From positions 17,568,436 to 17,632,435 of the forward strand of contig CM034233.1 in assembly GCA_019916065.1 (NCBI GenBank): a DNA stretch of 64,000 nucleotides. Reading direction: 5' to 3'. The DNA comes from Vitellaria paradoxa. Lineage: Eukaryota > Streptophyta > Magnoliopsida > Ericales > Sapotaceae. A program made the translations under genes and the position numbers. Under the pieces are notes generated by a model. It was not told the origin of the DNA. It ran no database searches and saw only the letters and a list, made by a program, of their open reading frames with translations. Positions 46,774 through 59,910 of this stretch are shown piece after piece (position 1 is the stretch's first letter; each line of letters opens with the position of its first letter).

Positions 46774-48023
46774 GCAGTCGCCCTGACTGTAGCCGCTACA
46801 GTCGGCCAAAACGTCACCTTTTTTTTTTTTCCGGGTAAGTCTTTAAGCGGCGTGATGGTTTTGGCATGCGTGCATATATTGTGTAATTTTGAGATGCGTG
46901 TATATGTTTTGTGTTAGAATAAAAATAAAATATAAATTAAAATAATTAATTTTTTATTTGATTAAGTTAAAAGATAAAATAAAATAAAAATATTTTGACA
47001 TAATTAATTAATTTTTGACCACTTTTAGGTGTATAAAAAAATAAATAAAAATAAGTAAAAAATATTTATAAATTATTAATTTTTAATATACTTGTCAAAA
47101 TATAAATATAAATAAATTTTATTTTAATTTTTACTTCACTTTTAGCTTTATTTAAAAGTTATAAAAAATTAATGTGTTGACAACTCGTTACATAAAATTA
47201 GTAACAATTTTTGGTATTTTGGCAAACACCTAAATTATCAAAAGTTTGTGTTTTTTGATATTTATTTTAACTTAATTCAAAAGTTACCAAAAAATTTCAA
47301 CAAAAACACTTAAACTTAGTTTAGTCCAAGACTTAGAGAGAAGAAGAAAAAAGCCGAAAACAAAATATAAATAAAAATAAAAAATCCAAAAACAAAATAT
47401 AAATAAAAATAATTAAACCAAACTACGTTTAAGTGTTTTTGTCGAAATTTGTAAAATTTTATTTGTAAAGAATAATTATCTCTATTCAAATTATATATGT
47501 GGTGAGTTGACAACATATCAATTTTTTGATAACTTTTGAATTAAGTTAAAGAAAAATATCAAAAATATAAATTTTTGATGATTTAGGTATTTAGTAAAAT
47601 ACCAAAATTTGTTACTAATTTTATGTAGCAAGTTACCAACACATCAATTTTTTATAATTTTTAAATTGAGTTAAAGTGAAATAAAAATCAAAATAAAATT
47701 TATTTATATTTATATTTTGACAAGTATATTAAAAATTAATAATTTATAAATATTTTTTACTTATTTTTATTTATTTTTATACACCTAAAAGTGGTCAAAA
47801 ATTAATTAATTATGTCAAAATATTTTTTATTTTATTTTATCTTTTAACTTTATCAAATAAAAAATTAGTTATTTTAATTTATATTTTATTTTTATCCTAA
47901 CACAAAATATACGCACGCATCCCAAAATTATTACGCTGCCTCAAGACTTAGTAGAGAAAAAAATAAAACAGCGACGTTTTCGCCGACTGGAAGGGCTGCA
48001 CTCACCCGAGTGCAGCCCCCCTC
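46765..48023. mobile_element. Large foldback element, arms about 560 bp
   Basis: The sequence from 46765 to about 47325 matches, in reverse complement, that from about 47415 to 48023. Matching landmarks include GTCGGCCAAAACGTC against GTCGGCGAAAACGTC, ATGCGTGCATATATTGTG against ATGCGTGCGTATATTTTG, and long AT-rich arms such as TTTTGACCACTTTTAGGTGT. One arm has an extra ~80 bp near the centre. The outermost right end is itself a hairpin (GGGCTGCACTC, loop ACCC, then its complement), and the left end has a similar imperfect one. There is no coding capacity, and a target duplication was not identified. Confidence 0.88.
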
Positions 48024-48497
48024 GTCCGAAGGGGTTGTCAAAGACACTTCGAATTGAGTTATGTCAGACTCACACTTGTGGTCTAGGATCCATAGGGTAC
48101 ATTCAAACGTGTGGCTCCGAGTACAACCTTAAAAGTTAGGCTATAATCCCAGCTGCGTTCATATGAAATAGATGGAAAATATGATCGCTTTGTCCAAAAT
48201 CATTGCCAGTGACACTGATTGAATAGATTAGTAACATAATTTTCCAATATTACTATCACCATCTTTTCTTTTTTTTTTTCCTTTCTCCAAAAGTTGTTCA
48301 TCATTTGTCATTTTCATACTGTGGAAGCATTTTTGCAGCCTAGGAGAGAGCTTCATTTCCGCAAAATTACATGCTTGTTTGTGGCCTCAATGAGTAACAA
48401 CAGTTCTTGTTCACATACTTCTTCAATTTCTTTTTATTAAAGGTTCTGTTCATTTCCCACACAACTTTCATCAATTTACCGCAAATTATTTTCTCGG

Positions 48498-49397
48498 TAG
48501 GGATGGATATTTCGGTCGATCTGTCTGAATTTGATCCGTTATCTGATTTGAATATATGTGAAATTTGAATCTTTTTTTGGAGATTAGATCGGATTTGGAT
48601 TTGATTTTTTAAAAAAATTTGGATATTAAATCAGATATGGGGATGACATTGCCTCCGCCCCAATCTGCCCCGAATCCGATATCTAATCCGAATCTACCCC
48701 AATCTGTCCTGATTTATCCCGATCTGTCCCGAAAAATATTTGAATAATCCCAAATCATTTGAAACCACGATGACAACATCGTCGCTATACCATGACAAAC
48801 AATATTCACATTCATAATACTCTAAACTTATTAAACTTCACTATTATTATCATTAAAATGAATATTGATAAATAAATTTAAAACAAAAATTGTCATCAAT
48901 TTGTATTAATTAGGATGTGTTTGGGAAAGATATTATAAATTTAATTTTTTTTCATACTTTTGTGCAAATTAAAGTTTTAAAAGTTCAATTTATTTCTTTC
49001 ATATGCAAAAATCAAGAAAACTTAAAAGAGATAAATTTAAAATTTTATAATGTCTATTATTTGGAACTCTAGATTATTGAAATGTATTACATTATTTCCA
49101 AAATATGTTATTTTTTGGAGATGAATAATTATTGAAATTATGTATTGTTTTAATTTTGGAGATGAATTATTTGGTAGTAATAGGTTACATACAACTTAAG
49201 GACAGATTTAAAGATGAACAAATAGTTTAGAATTTTGAATATCTGTGGATATATCTGTTCTTTATTTGGAGCGGGGATAGAGGTCCAAAAAAATATTTGT
49301 TTGAAATTCGAGACAAATTTGGAGGTAGGCGAAGGATTTAATGTTTGGATTTGGATAATGCTATATCCACCTCCAATCTGTCCCGTTCCCATCCTTA
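48498..49397. mobile_element. Second hAT-like non-autonomous element
   Basis: The left end is TAGGGATGGATATTTCGG. The right end, on the minus strand, is TAAGGATGGGAACGGGAC. The flanking 8-mers are TTTCTCGG (48490-48497) and TTTCTGGG (49398-49405), matching at 7 of 8 positions. Subterminal words such as AATCTGTCCCGA are repeated inside both ends. No transposase frame is present. Confidence 0.7.
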
Positions 49398-49782
49398 TTT
49401 CTGGGAGACGTTTCGCGCGCGTGCACACATACACACAAAACTTTAACTAATTTTTCCAACAAACACAAAACCAACTTATCAACTTTTTCCAATTTTCTTT
49501 CTCTCCAACTTTAGTCAATTTTTACCAAACACCTAACTGACCACTGATGCCATGTACCACTCATAAGTACAAAGTTATAATTTTTTTTTTTTTCTGGTGG
49601 TGCCAAACGGCCCCTTGGTTTAATCATACAGTAGCAATTACTGCATAACCAGATGACCAAAAACTCTCACATTGTCCGCTTTTTCCACAGTGAGATTCCC
49701 CACAGCAGATGCATATCATCGTGCAGGTGTTAATCCAAACATGAATGAATACCCATACAGTTGAGCACGCAATCCTGTATCA

Positions 49783-49817
<35 letters not shown>

Positions 49818-50114
49818 TACAGTGCAACAAAAATAAAGATGATCTTTCTGAATCATTAGATATATCGTTAGTACCCTAATTAACATGCACTCAGCCGTTA
49901 ATCTTGACAATTAACTATCCAGATAACCAACCCAAACTAAAAAAAAAAATGTCTATCAAGATGCTAATTTGATCTCTCACTGCCAAAATTTCTTATGCTC
50001 CCTCGGATGATGGGTGTCAACCAAAAGAATAGTAGCCAAGTATGAAAAGAAGAATGAACAAAGAATATTCTTGTTACAAGTATACACTTATTCATTCCCT
50101 TTGAATGGAGCTGT
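49398..50114. other. Intergenic, downstream of the EMB2004 gene
   Basis: It contains a (CA)n run at 49784-49812 and otherwise plain sequence. The last part probably holds the 3' untranslated region of the minus-strand EMB2004 gene. Confidence 0.5.
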
Positions 50115-50323
50115 TCAGAAGAAAACGCTTACTTCCTTTTCAGTCATCTCATATACGTGGTCTCTTGCATCTGTAAGCGCACTCTGCATAAAATTTGTAT
50201 TTTAGATATAGCAGCACAGGGTAAACATGCACAAGTCATGTGTAGCCTCTAGCTCTATGCAAGGTCAATTGGGGAATTTTATTTTATTTTATTTTTTTCT
50301 CTCTTTATGGTGTGCTGGTGTGT

Positions 50324-50363
<40 letters not shown>

Positions 50364-53300
50364 CCAATTTAGTAAGGAAGTTACTGGAAAGATTTAGAGA
50401 TGTGATTCTCACATCCTCATTAGCTTTCAGTGCTTGGGCAATAGCAAAAGCCCCTTCATCCTGTGTGCAGAATGAAAAGTCAAAAGGGGTTTAACAAGCT
50501 AATTTATTTTTGAACAAGAATTTGAAGGCTAAAATTAGTCCATACTCTTATTTCATTAAACGCTAAATCAAGCGAAGTCAAAGCTTCATTAACCACTTTC
50601 AAGCTCTGAGCCAGACGGATGGCACCCTGCATAAAGGCATGATAAAAAGGGTAAAAACAGCATATGATTGAATAGCCAGTATGATGAAATGTCACTAAAA
50701 GATATACACCATTATCAACATAAACAAACCTCATCTCTAAGTCCATTTGCACGCAGGTCCAGTGTTGATATGGTAGAGTTGTATTTCAAAGTATCAGCGA
50801 TGAAATCTACTCCCTTTGCTCCTATCTGCATCACAATCCTATGTCATTGTTGATAACTACCTTAACATGAGGCTAGCAGTCAAAATCTAAAAAGTACCTG
50901 ACACCAACCAAGGCTCAGGGTTTTTATATTTCCATGAAACTTAAGAACCTCAGAGAAAGCCTTTGCCCCATCTGGTCCAATGGGATTATAACCAAATTCC
51001 AACTGAGAGAAAGAATTTTCATTTACCATTGTTTCCAAGAGTAAAATACAAGCAAAGGTAGAAATAGCAGAACAGTTGTGGAAGACTCACATTGGTAATG
51101 ACAGAATTATCTTTCAAAACTTGAGCTATGTCACTGGCTCCCTTGGCATGGATGTTATTCCCACCCTACAAAGTCATCACCATCCAGTGTTTCAGAAGTG
51201 GTTTGTCAAATGTTATGTTTGCAAATTAAAATCTTCTTTCAATAAAGATGATTGCAAAGAAACATAGCTCCCACCAGATCAATGTTTGTTATTGTCCGGT
51301 TCTGTTTCAAAGCCTCTGCAATTTTCTCTGCCCCCTGAAGCATTTGAGGATAAAAATGAATAAGAAATCACACTAGTGTTTGACCAAGGGCACGGGTCTA
51401 AACCAAACCAGCTAAGCCACAACATCCAGAAATATAAAAAAGACATGGATCTGGAGCATCTTAACCAGCTAATTTAAATCACTTCCATGGACACTGATCA
51501 CAAGACATAAATTTCCCGTTAAGGAATTCTACAGAGGCAACCTAAAATAAGGAAAAATAAACTCCACGTTAACATTAGGGCTTCATTTGTTTCAATGTAG
51601 ATTTTTTCTAGAAAACACTTTTATTCCTAAAACATGAGTAGAAGTAAATGTTTTTAGGAATAAAAGTGTTTTCTGGGAAAAAATTTACATTGAAACAAAT
51701 GGAGCCTAACACAAACACTTATTCAAAAATTCAGTGCTCAGTTTGTACATTCAGCTATGAAATAATTTAAAGAGAAAAAATAATCAGACTATTACAACCA
51801 ATTTTAGTTTGAATGGCCTGTCAGATAGAGTTCACGTTCTTTTCCTTCATCTACTTGAGATCATTGGAAGAACTTCAAAGAAACTGGGAAAGCAAATGTT
51901 CAAAGTTGCACTTAGAAAGTAAGCTACTTTTAAGCATTCTAAAAAATTTCCTGACCATTCCTTGAACTAAAATCCAGATAGAGACTTAACAACCAACAAG
52001 GAATATAAATAACGATGACAAAGCCAATCCTCATGCATGCTATTTTACCTTCTTGCTCTATTGTAGACCATAGTTTCAGTTTAAACATAGGCTATCATGA
52101 AATTTCTCAATACCTCAACCACATCGATTTTCGCCGCCGCCTCCTCCCCCCCCCCCTCTTCTTTTTATCCTACCAACAAACTCAACAGTTATGTGAGCTA
52201 GAGCTGTTTGGACCAATTCATTGTAAACCAAACAGGCAGCTAATTGAACTGGGAAGTTGGCTCATTTCAGGGGAGAAAAAAAAAAAAAAAAAAAAAAAGA
52301 TGGTGGGAGCTGGGGCTTTCATACTTATGTTTTTCCTGCTTTCTTTGGCACATACTCATGACTCAAATCTCATAAAATCAAGGTTAATTCCAGTTGCTTT
52401 TTCTTCAAAAGAAAAAGAAAATTATATGTATGTGTAAGTGGCTAACTGTGAGGACATCAATACCTCATCTCCGATATCATTCCCATACAGATTCAACCAT
52501 AATAAGCTCTTAGTTCTCTTGATATATTCAGCAACATGGTAGGCACCTTTTGAACTAATTGTGTTGTTTCCGATGTCTAGCTGCCAGAGTCTCCCTAAAA
52601 AGCAATCATGAATGTCTGATTAACTGAAAACAATACAGTATAAATAATGATATGTTTGAAGGGTCTTGACATATGGAAGTTGATATAGGAAAAGGCAAAC
52701 CTTTACGTGAAGACAAACCAGACATAAGAGTACGAACTCCTTCATCTCCAACAGAATTTCCATGCAAAAAGAGTTCCTGAATGAATATCAACAAATCGGA
52801 TCACTAATACAATTCCCATGTAAAAAGAGTTATTGACTATATAATTTACTAAGCACAATGGACGATGACATGTTGCACAAAACAACTTGGACAAGCGGCA
52901 CATAAATTTTCAAAAAATACAGGACACAACACAACAGGGATGCAGAAAACATATTTTGTCATATGTATAAATATTCTATTCAAACTTAATTTAAAAAAGT
53001 AATAAAACACCAATTTAGAATGAAGAAACAAAACCATGTACTCAATACCTCAATTGTTGTAATATCCTTCACATAACAATTACCAACACGTCATTTAAAA
53101 AAATGTATTTCTTTAAAATAAACCATAATGTGAAAAAGTGAAAACAAGCTATCAATCATCCCTACTCAAATAAAAAATAAATAAATAAAAATAAAAAGGA
53201 AACCCTTCAAGGATGCTTAAGGAAGAAATATAAAAAATTTACAAATCACAATAAATATTTTGTGTTATCATATTTTTTATAAATAAAAAGAATTTTATTA

Positions 53301-56300
53301 AAAAAAAAAGAATATGTCAATTACAAAAACATCAAGAAGATACTGAGTAGTGAGTACAAAGTCCCATCCCTAACTATCAAAATAAACCTTCAACAAAGTT
53401 CACAAAAAATTCTATATTTGGATCTGTACCCAACTTTCATTAAACCATATAATTTTGTATAGAGCCATTTCTATGTCTCGAAAAACTCTACGATTTCTCT
53501 CTCTCCAAACGAGCTATAATAATAAAAAAAAAAAAAGCGATCTTCCAAACCTTTCTTTGCGGCCTCCCCAGCTTTGCATCCCACCATGAACACAGTAACC
53601 ATTTTGAGTCCTTTGGGAAAGCTCATTGCACTCCAAAGCTTGAAATCAATAGATATCACAATTCCTTTGAGCAACTACAACAAATAAACATATGGTCTAT
53701 TGACTCCTATTGATGGTTTTTGAGTCCTTTGGGAAAGCTCATTGCACTCCAAAGCTTGAAATCAATAGATATTACAATTCCTTTGAGCAACTACAACAAA
53801 TAAACATATGGTCTATTGACTCCTATTGACTCTTGCACAAACTACATCTATTAACTAACGTGATGCCTTCCTTATGAAGATTATCCATAGTATTCTTCCT
53901 GTAATCAAAGACCACACAAAAAATGCCACTTTTGACGTCACTCCCCCCGGTCCAGATCTTCCTGCAAGGGAACCCAAACTCAAAATTCCACGCTTTGTAT
54001 TATCATTGAAAGGTGACGATGGCAAATTAAAGAATAGAAAACTGACCAATTGTCCTAAACAAGTCCCTAAAGCATCCAAAGCCAAAAAAAGGTATATATA
54101 TTACAACAACAGGGACACTCTTGACCGTGTCCGGATGTATCCATTGCAATCCGGTCGCATATCCATGTTTGGAGAGTGTTTGAAACCCGTACGCTAGACT
54201 CTAAAGAGTGTTCGTGATTGTTAGTTCTTACCTTACAATTTATATATTCACCTCACTATGACAAGGGAATGTTAAGTTTATTGACCATGAGCCCATAATT
54301 AGACAAAGAAAATACATGAAAAATGATACCTTATTCAACGACATTAAGATGATGTTCTATGATGCTGTTAAAAAATCTGATACTGATAAAAGTTCCATGT
54401 TCCATGGCTCAAGAAAGCATCTCCATCCTCAATAAAAGCTCTGTATAATTTTCTATATCTTATGTTTCTAGAAATTGTCATTAATTCTCACCACAAAATT
54501 TACTATATTTTATGCAATATTGGCTATTCTACCTCATTAGGAAGAAAATGTCTTCAATCTGACTTTAGAACTAAAAGTGGAACTTTCAAATAGCAAAACA
54601 AAAGGGACAAAAAATGTCTAATTACTTAAATATCGACCTTTTAGGACTTATATCAGCTGTAGCTTCCATACATGAAATTTCAAGCTAATAACCTTAACAT
54701 AGCTTGATAAATCAGTCCTTTTCTTTGGAGGAAGGAAAATAGTATATGAGATTCTCGGTATATTCATTTGTTAGCTTCAAGATCAGGATTTGTAAGTCAC
54801 ACCTCAAAGTATTCAGGTATCATCTACATGTAGTAAAAGACATGGAGTGAATATAAATAAGAAATGTACCATCAAAGATTTGTTTCCCTCCAGCCCTTTA
54901 GCCAGAGCAGCAGCCCCCAAAGCACCACCGTAGTTGCCACTTAAACAACAACAAAACACCATATAAATTCCAAAAGGCATCAAAAGGAAAACACACGGCT
55001 ACAAGTAGAAATTTAAATTTAATGAATATACATACACAAATGCAATTCGCATATAAGTTAATTGCATGGGTAAACCAAAGATTGAATCATCCTTGCAGAA
55101 GAAGGAAGAAAATACAAATATATAACTTTTACTCACCTTAGATGTAGAGATTGTATGGTATTATTTTCCAGGAGTGCTGCAGCAATACTTGTAAATCCCT
55201 ACCTCCATTAGCAAAATACAAAACAAAATAGTATTACTATACAAATTGGCCTACTTTTTGGCAAAGTTTGAATAATTGAAATTAAAATAGATGAATTTCA
55301 ACTGCGTACAGAATAATCAATCATATTATTGTTAAGTTCAAGAACACGCAAGCTTGAATTTTTCTTCAGCATCTCAGCGATAGCCTTTGCTCCCTGCACA
55401 GAAAAGTGTACTGATAATTAATGCACATCATCAAATTGGACCATTGACTAATCCTTAGAACTGTGAAGATTCATGATCATATGCAGCATGGTACTATATG
55501 TTAGAACTAAGAAGTAAACTAACCTCATCACCCAAGTCTGTGCTGTTCAACTGGAGCTTCTGAATCCCAGCGTTATCCACCATTATGTCACATAGGCACT
55601 ATGAAGAAGAAAAGCTTATAGTACACAAAAGTCTCAAAATGTAAAGATTTAGCACAACCTAAACAATTGAGAGATGTAGAAAAGGCCACAAATTTTAAAA
55701 GGATCAATATTACTTTCAGCCAATGATCATGTAAAGTGGGAGAGCAACAGGCAGCAAGATGCTGTCCAACGTAGCTAAGTTGTAATACCAAGCAAAACAC
55801 CTTTGAGGGACTCGGCCTTTGACGCACACTGGTTTTGGTTGGGTAAAATACATGAGCCATGTAAACCTATTTAGGCATCAAGACGAACAACTAACACCTT
55901 TCTTTTTTTCCCTTCTCTTTCCAGTGAATAGGAGGCTGAAGCTGGGGGCAGGGAAGTGAGTGGAACTTGACCTATCGCTTAGCTGGGGGGAGCCTTTACC
56001 AATAAGCTATCCCCTCTCCTCACAATTAACACCTTTCTACAATTAACAGTTCCATGGAAAGTGTCATGTCTGAGCTATGAAATTCCCTTGACACGTATTA
56101 AACACTCATCTACATTTCTACTATTTAAATTTTTTTTTTTTTTTAAGAACCAGAAACTATTGGGTGACACGCATAATTCTAAAAAAACAAAGTATATGAT
56201 TGATGAAAAATAAAAACAATGAAAATTTATGTCCATTACTTTCTTCTCTTTTAAATGTTGCAACTATAGGGATGCTAAAACGCAAAACATCCTATTTCTC

Positions 56301-57675
56301 TATGAATTTAGCTTTCTAAAAATGTAGTTTTGATAAAAAAAAATAATAATAAAAGATAACATTTCAGGTATTCATATCTTTATATATTTATTTGTTCTAA
56401 TGTCCTCGCTATCCTAAAAGTAGCCTATTTGCTTGCAGAGGAAATGTTGCCTACATCTAAGTCTCCCCAAACCTCCCCATGTCAGCTTGTCCACATCGTG
56501 TTGCATCTGTCTTATTTGTTCCCCCGGCAGAGGATCAACCAATTTTTGGTGACTATTCCAAATGAGTTCCATTTTCTTGCTAAGAAGAGAAGAAAATGCA
56601 AAAAGTTTGTTGCATCATACAGAAAGTTGTTGATCAAGGAAGACCTGCTGTTAATAAGTGAACCCGTGGATCTAAACCACCCATAACAAGTCTAAGAGCT
56701 GCGTCTGCACAAAAAGTACCAACTTGAAGCCCAGGACTAATGAATATAATATCGTATCTTTTCCATTGAAATGCCGAAATGTTTTTACTTCCCAAGGGAC
56801 CGAAAGAAAACACTAGTGATTACAATACTACCATATTCATTGAAACACAATACGTCATACAAAAATACATCAAAATGTACTAAAATAAGAAATCACTGAT
56901 TTAACTTGCCATTAGTGTTTCGTGATGTCAGATTAATTTCAACTTTTACCTCTTTTTTCAGTAAATACAACCCAACATTTCAAAACATTTCCGAAATACT
57001 TCAGTTTCCATTCTATCCAAAACAATCTACCCAAACAAAATTTTGATCCTTGCCCAGGGGTGATGTTTCAACTTAACAATCACCAATCATCCACTCAGAG
57101 TAACATCATAATCATTTGAGGTAATTGTATCAAATGCACACAACTCAAAATTATGCAAAATAGCATGCGTGGATGGATATGTTAAATTTCTATCACTTGT
57201 ATTCATTATCACTAACAAGGCATTTAAGCTGACCTTAGCTCCCTCATCTCCAATAGGGTTCCCAGATAGATTAAGAGTCTTTAGTACAATGTTTGATTGA
57301 AGAACATTATCGAAAGCTTTCAATCCAGCTGCAGTTATTCCATTTGCAGTAAAATTTACTTCCTCTGCAGTCTGGAAAAAAAAAAATTAAGGAAACATTT
57401 AGTACATTTGTAAGGGAACCAAATCAGCATCTCAACTCCCAGAACATAGATAAGTGAACATGCAGAAAGTATAATCAAACAAAAACAACATATAAACAGT
57501 TCTCTGTTTGTGGCATGTAGACGACTGGCACATGGGTATTGTGGCTTCAGCTATTCTGTGGTCTTAATAAAAGATAGTCTTAATAACATGAATTGTGCAT
57601 TAAAAAATTACAAATAATTTTATAGCAATAACAGAAATGAATTATCCGTAATAATATTGAATATGAGGAAAAACA

Positions 57676-57743
<68 letters not shown>

Positions 57744-59867
57744 CTGATTGTAGGCCAAGCTCTCAGCAAGAAAAAAGAGACCTTCATCCCCAAAGTTGCG
57801 ACCTGCCAAAACCCTCTTTTATGGTTAACCCAGGCTGTACCAGAAGGAACAACATTTTATAACACATTACGGCCAGTGTAATGTTACTGTTCCATATAAT
57901 TACTAAAGCATCTTAGTGATAGTTTACTTCTTTCTTACCTGACATGTCAACACTTCTGAATAACCTAAGTTCTTTGGCAAATTCGTTGAGCCTTTGTCTG
58001 GATTCTCTCTCGACCTTTGCACTGAAACCTGATAATAAATTAGTGCCAGCAGCAAAGGACCACTTCATTCCTTGTGTAGAAGGTTTGTTTTCCACAGATG
58101 GAGAAATTGGTGGTTTTGGAAGGAGGAGTTTCTCCACCAACTTCCATAGAACTGTCAACTGAAGAGATAACTTAGTGCCCGCTGAAAATTTTTAGGACGT
58201 AAAAACAATTATGCTTGCATTGACATTCGACATAAAAGCCTACCCTTTCGCTACAGGAAATTTTTTTTTGGGGGGGGGGGGTAAAAATTACATAAAAATG
58301 AACTTTTAGTAAAAAAATCCCATTTCCAAGAGTTCAATTTCTGAAATGCTAAGGTGGCATTTGGTTTGCATGTCTATTTTTTAATTTTTGTTCTTATTTT
58401 CTATTTTCTGTTTTATGTTTTGAAAATCCCAAAACAAGAAAAACAAAAAAACACATTTAGTTTGACATTTTCTATTTTTCGTATTTTGATATTTTTCTTA
58501 TTTTAGGTTGAAAACATTCAAAATGACTTTTTATCATTTTGCATTTCATGTGTAAACCCATTTTCTGTTTTCTAAAACAGATTTTGAAAACACAAGTGAG
58601 CAAATGCATTTTGAGCTATTTTCCTTATTTTTAAAAACATAAGATGAAAATGAGCTCAATATAGGTATATCTAATGACACCTAAAAAAGTAAAATTTAAG
58701 AACTACAATTCCAAATCCACAAACTTTTAAGAGAAAATTCTAAAAAATGAACTTTTGGATTAAAAATTCTAATTTAACGAACTGAAAAGTTAAGAAATTC
58801 CAAGTACATAAACTCTTATTATACTCTAGTTGCACCTAATACAGAACAAGTTACACCTGGTGCAGAAATCCAGTTGCACGCAATTGCACTGGAGTAAAAG
58901 TTCAAGCATTTGAAAATCAAAATTTCAGTTCATTAAAATAGAATTTTCAATCTAAAACTTCGTATTTTTTGAAATTCTCCTTTAAAAAGTTCATGGATTT
59001 GGAATTCTTTTTTCAAGGCTCAATTGGAATTTTAGATTTTAAAGTTTACTCTTTAGCATTTCAGAAATTGAGCTCATTTTTGTGCAATTCCCCCCCCCCC
59101 CCCCCCCCTTTTTTTGATACAAGAAAAAATCTAGCATGCAATGACCCAAAATCTCTAGCCAAAAAGATAGAAAGATATTACAAAAGCAAGGTCAATTAGT
59201 AGTACCGAACGTAAGAGGAAAACCTGAAATATTCCAATATCCGCTACAATGAAGCAACACTCATACATTATGACCTCATTTCTACGTGCAACAACTTAAC
59301 AACGAAAAACAATTCTCATCTTAATTATCATATCAGCAGATTCGGTCACAAAAATACCCATTGAATTACTAAACCTATGAAAGAACCATAAACTCTTTTC
59401 TCGTTCCTGATTATCAAATTACTCTAAATAAATTGGAAACAAAACCAAACCCAAAATAAGTTAGTGGCCTAAAAATTGAACCCATTATTGCAAGAGGCAT
59501 GAGCAATACCGAAGGTAATGGCCACAAAAATGGCAGCCGGAACAATGAAGGAAGCAATCTCCTTTGCAGGGACGGCAGACAGAGGAGCTTGACCCTGAGA
59601 CTGTTTGTAAACCCTCCGACTACTCGCCGACCGCTTCGGGCGACCGTCCCCCCTAGAAGAAGCCGCTCTAACAACCAAGCCTTTCAATCTGAAACACCTT
59701 CTTCTGCTGAAACATGATAGAGTAGCAGGAAACAGCGTCCATTTGTTCTTTGAACTGCCCACAATTGCTCCCCGTTGTTGTCCGCTCTTAAGCGCTCTAA
59801 AAGAAATCTGAGGAATCAGGAACAATATCCGATTATGATTCAGAAAAATCAAGCATTGATTGTGTGC

Positions 59868-59910
<43 letters not shown>

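Noticed and set aside
46534..46917. Open frames on both strands near the (GT)n stretches
   Set aside because: They consist of Val-Cys or His-Thr repeats from microsatellites and the 87-bp tandem duplication.
55904..56022. tRNA gene
   Set aside because: Box A lacks one base, box B is degenerate and no cloverleaf or anticodon arm can be drawn. The 16-bp duplication and A-run make it a SINE.
56429..56686. An 85-codon open frame on the plus strand within EMB2004 intron 5
   Set aside because: No recognisable domain, no splice partners and ordinary AT-rich composition. It looks like chance or very old repeat sequence.
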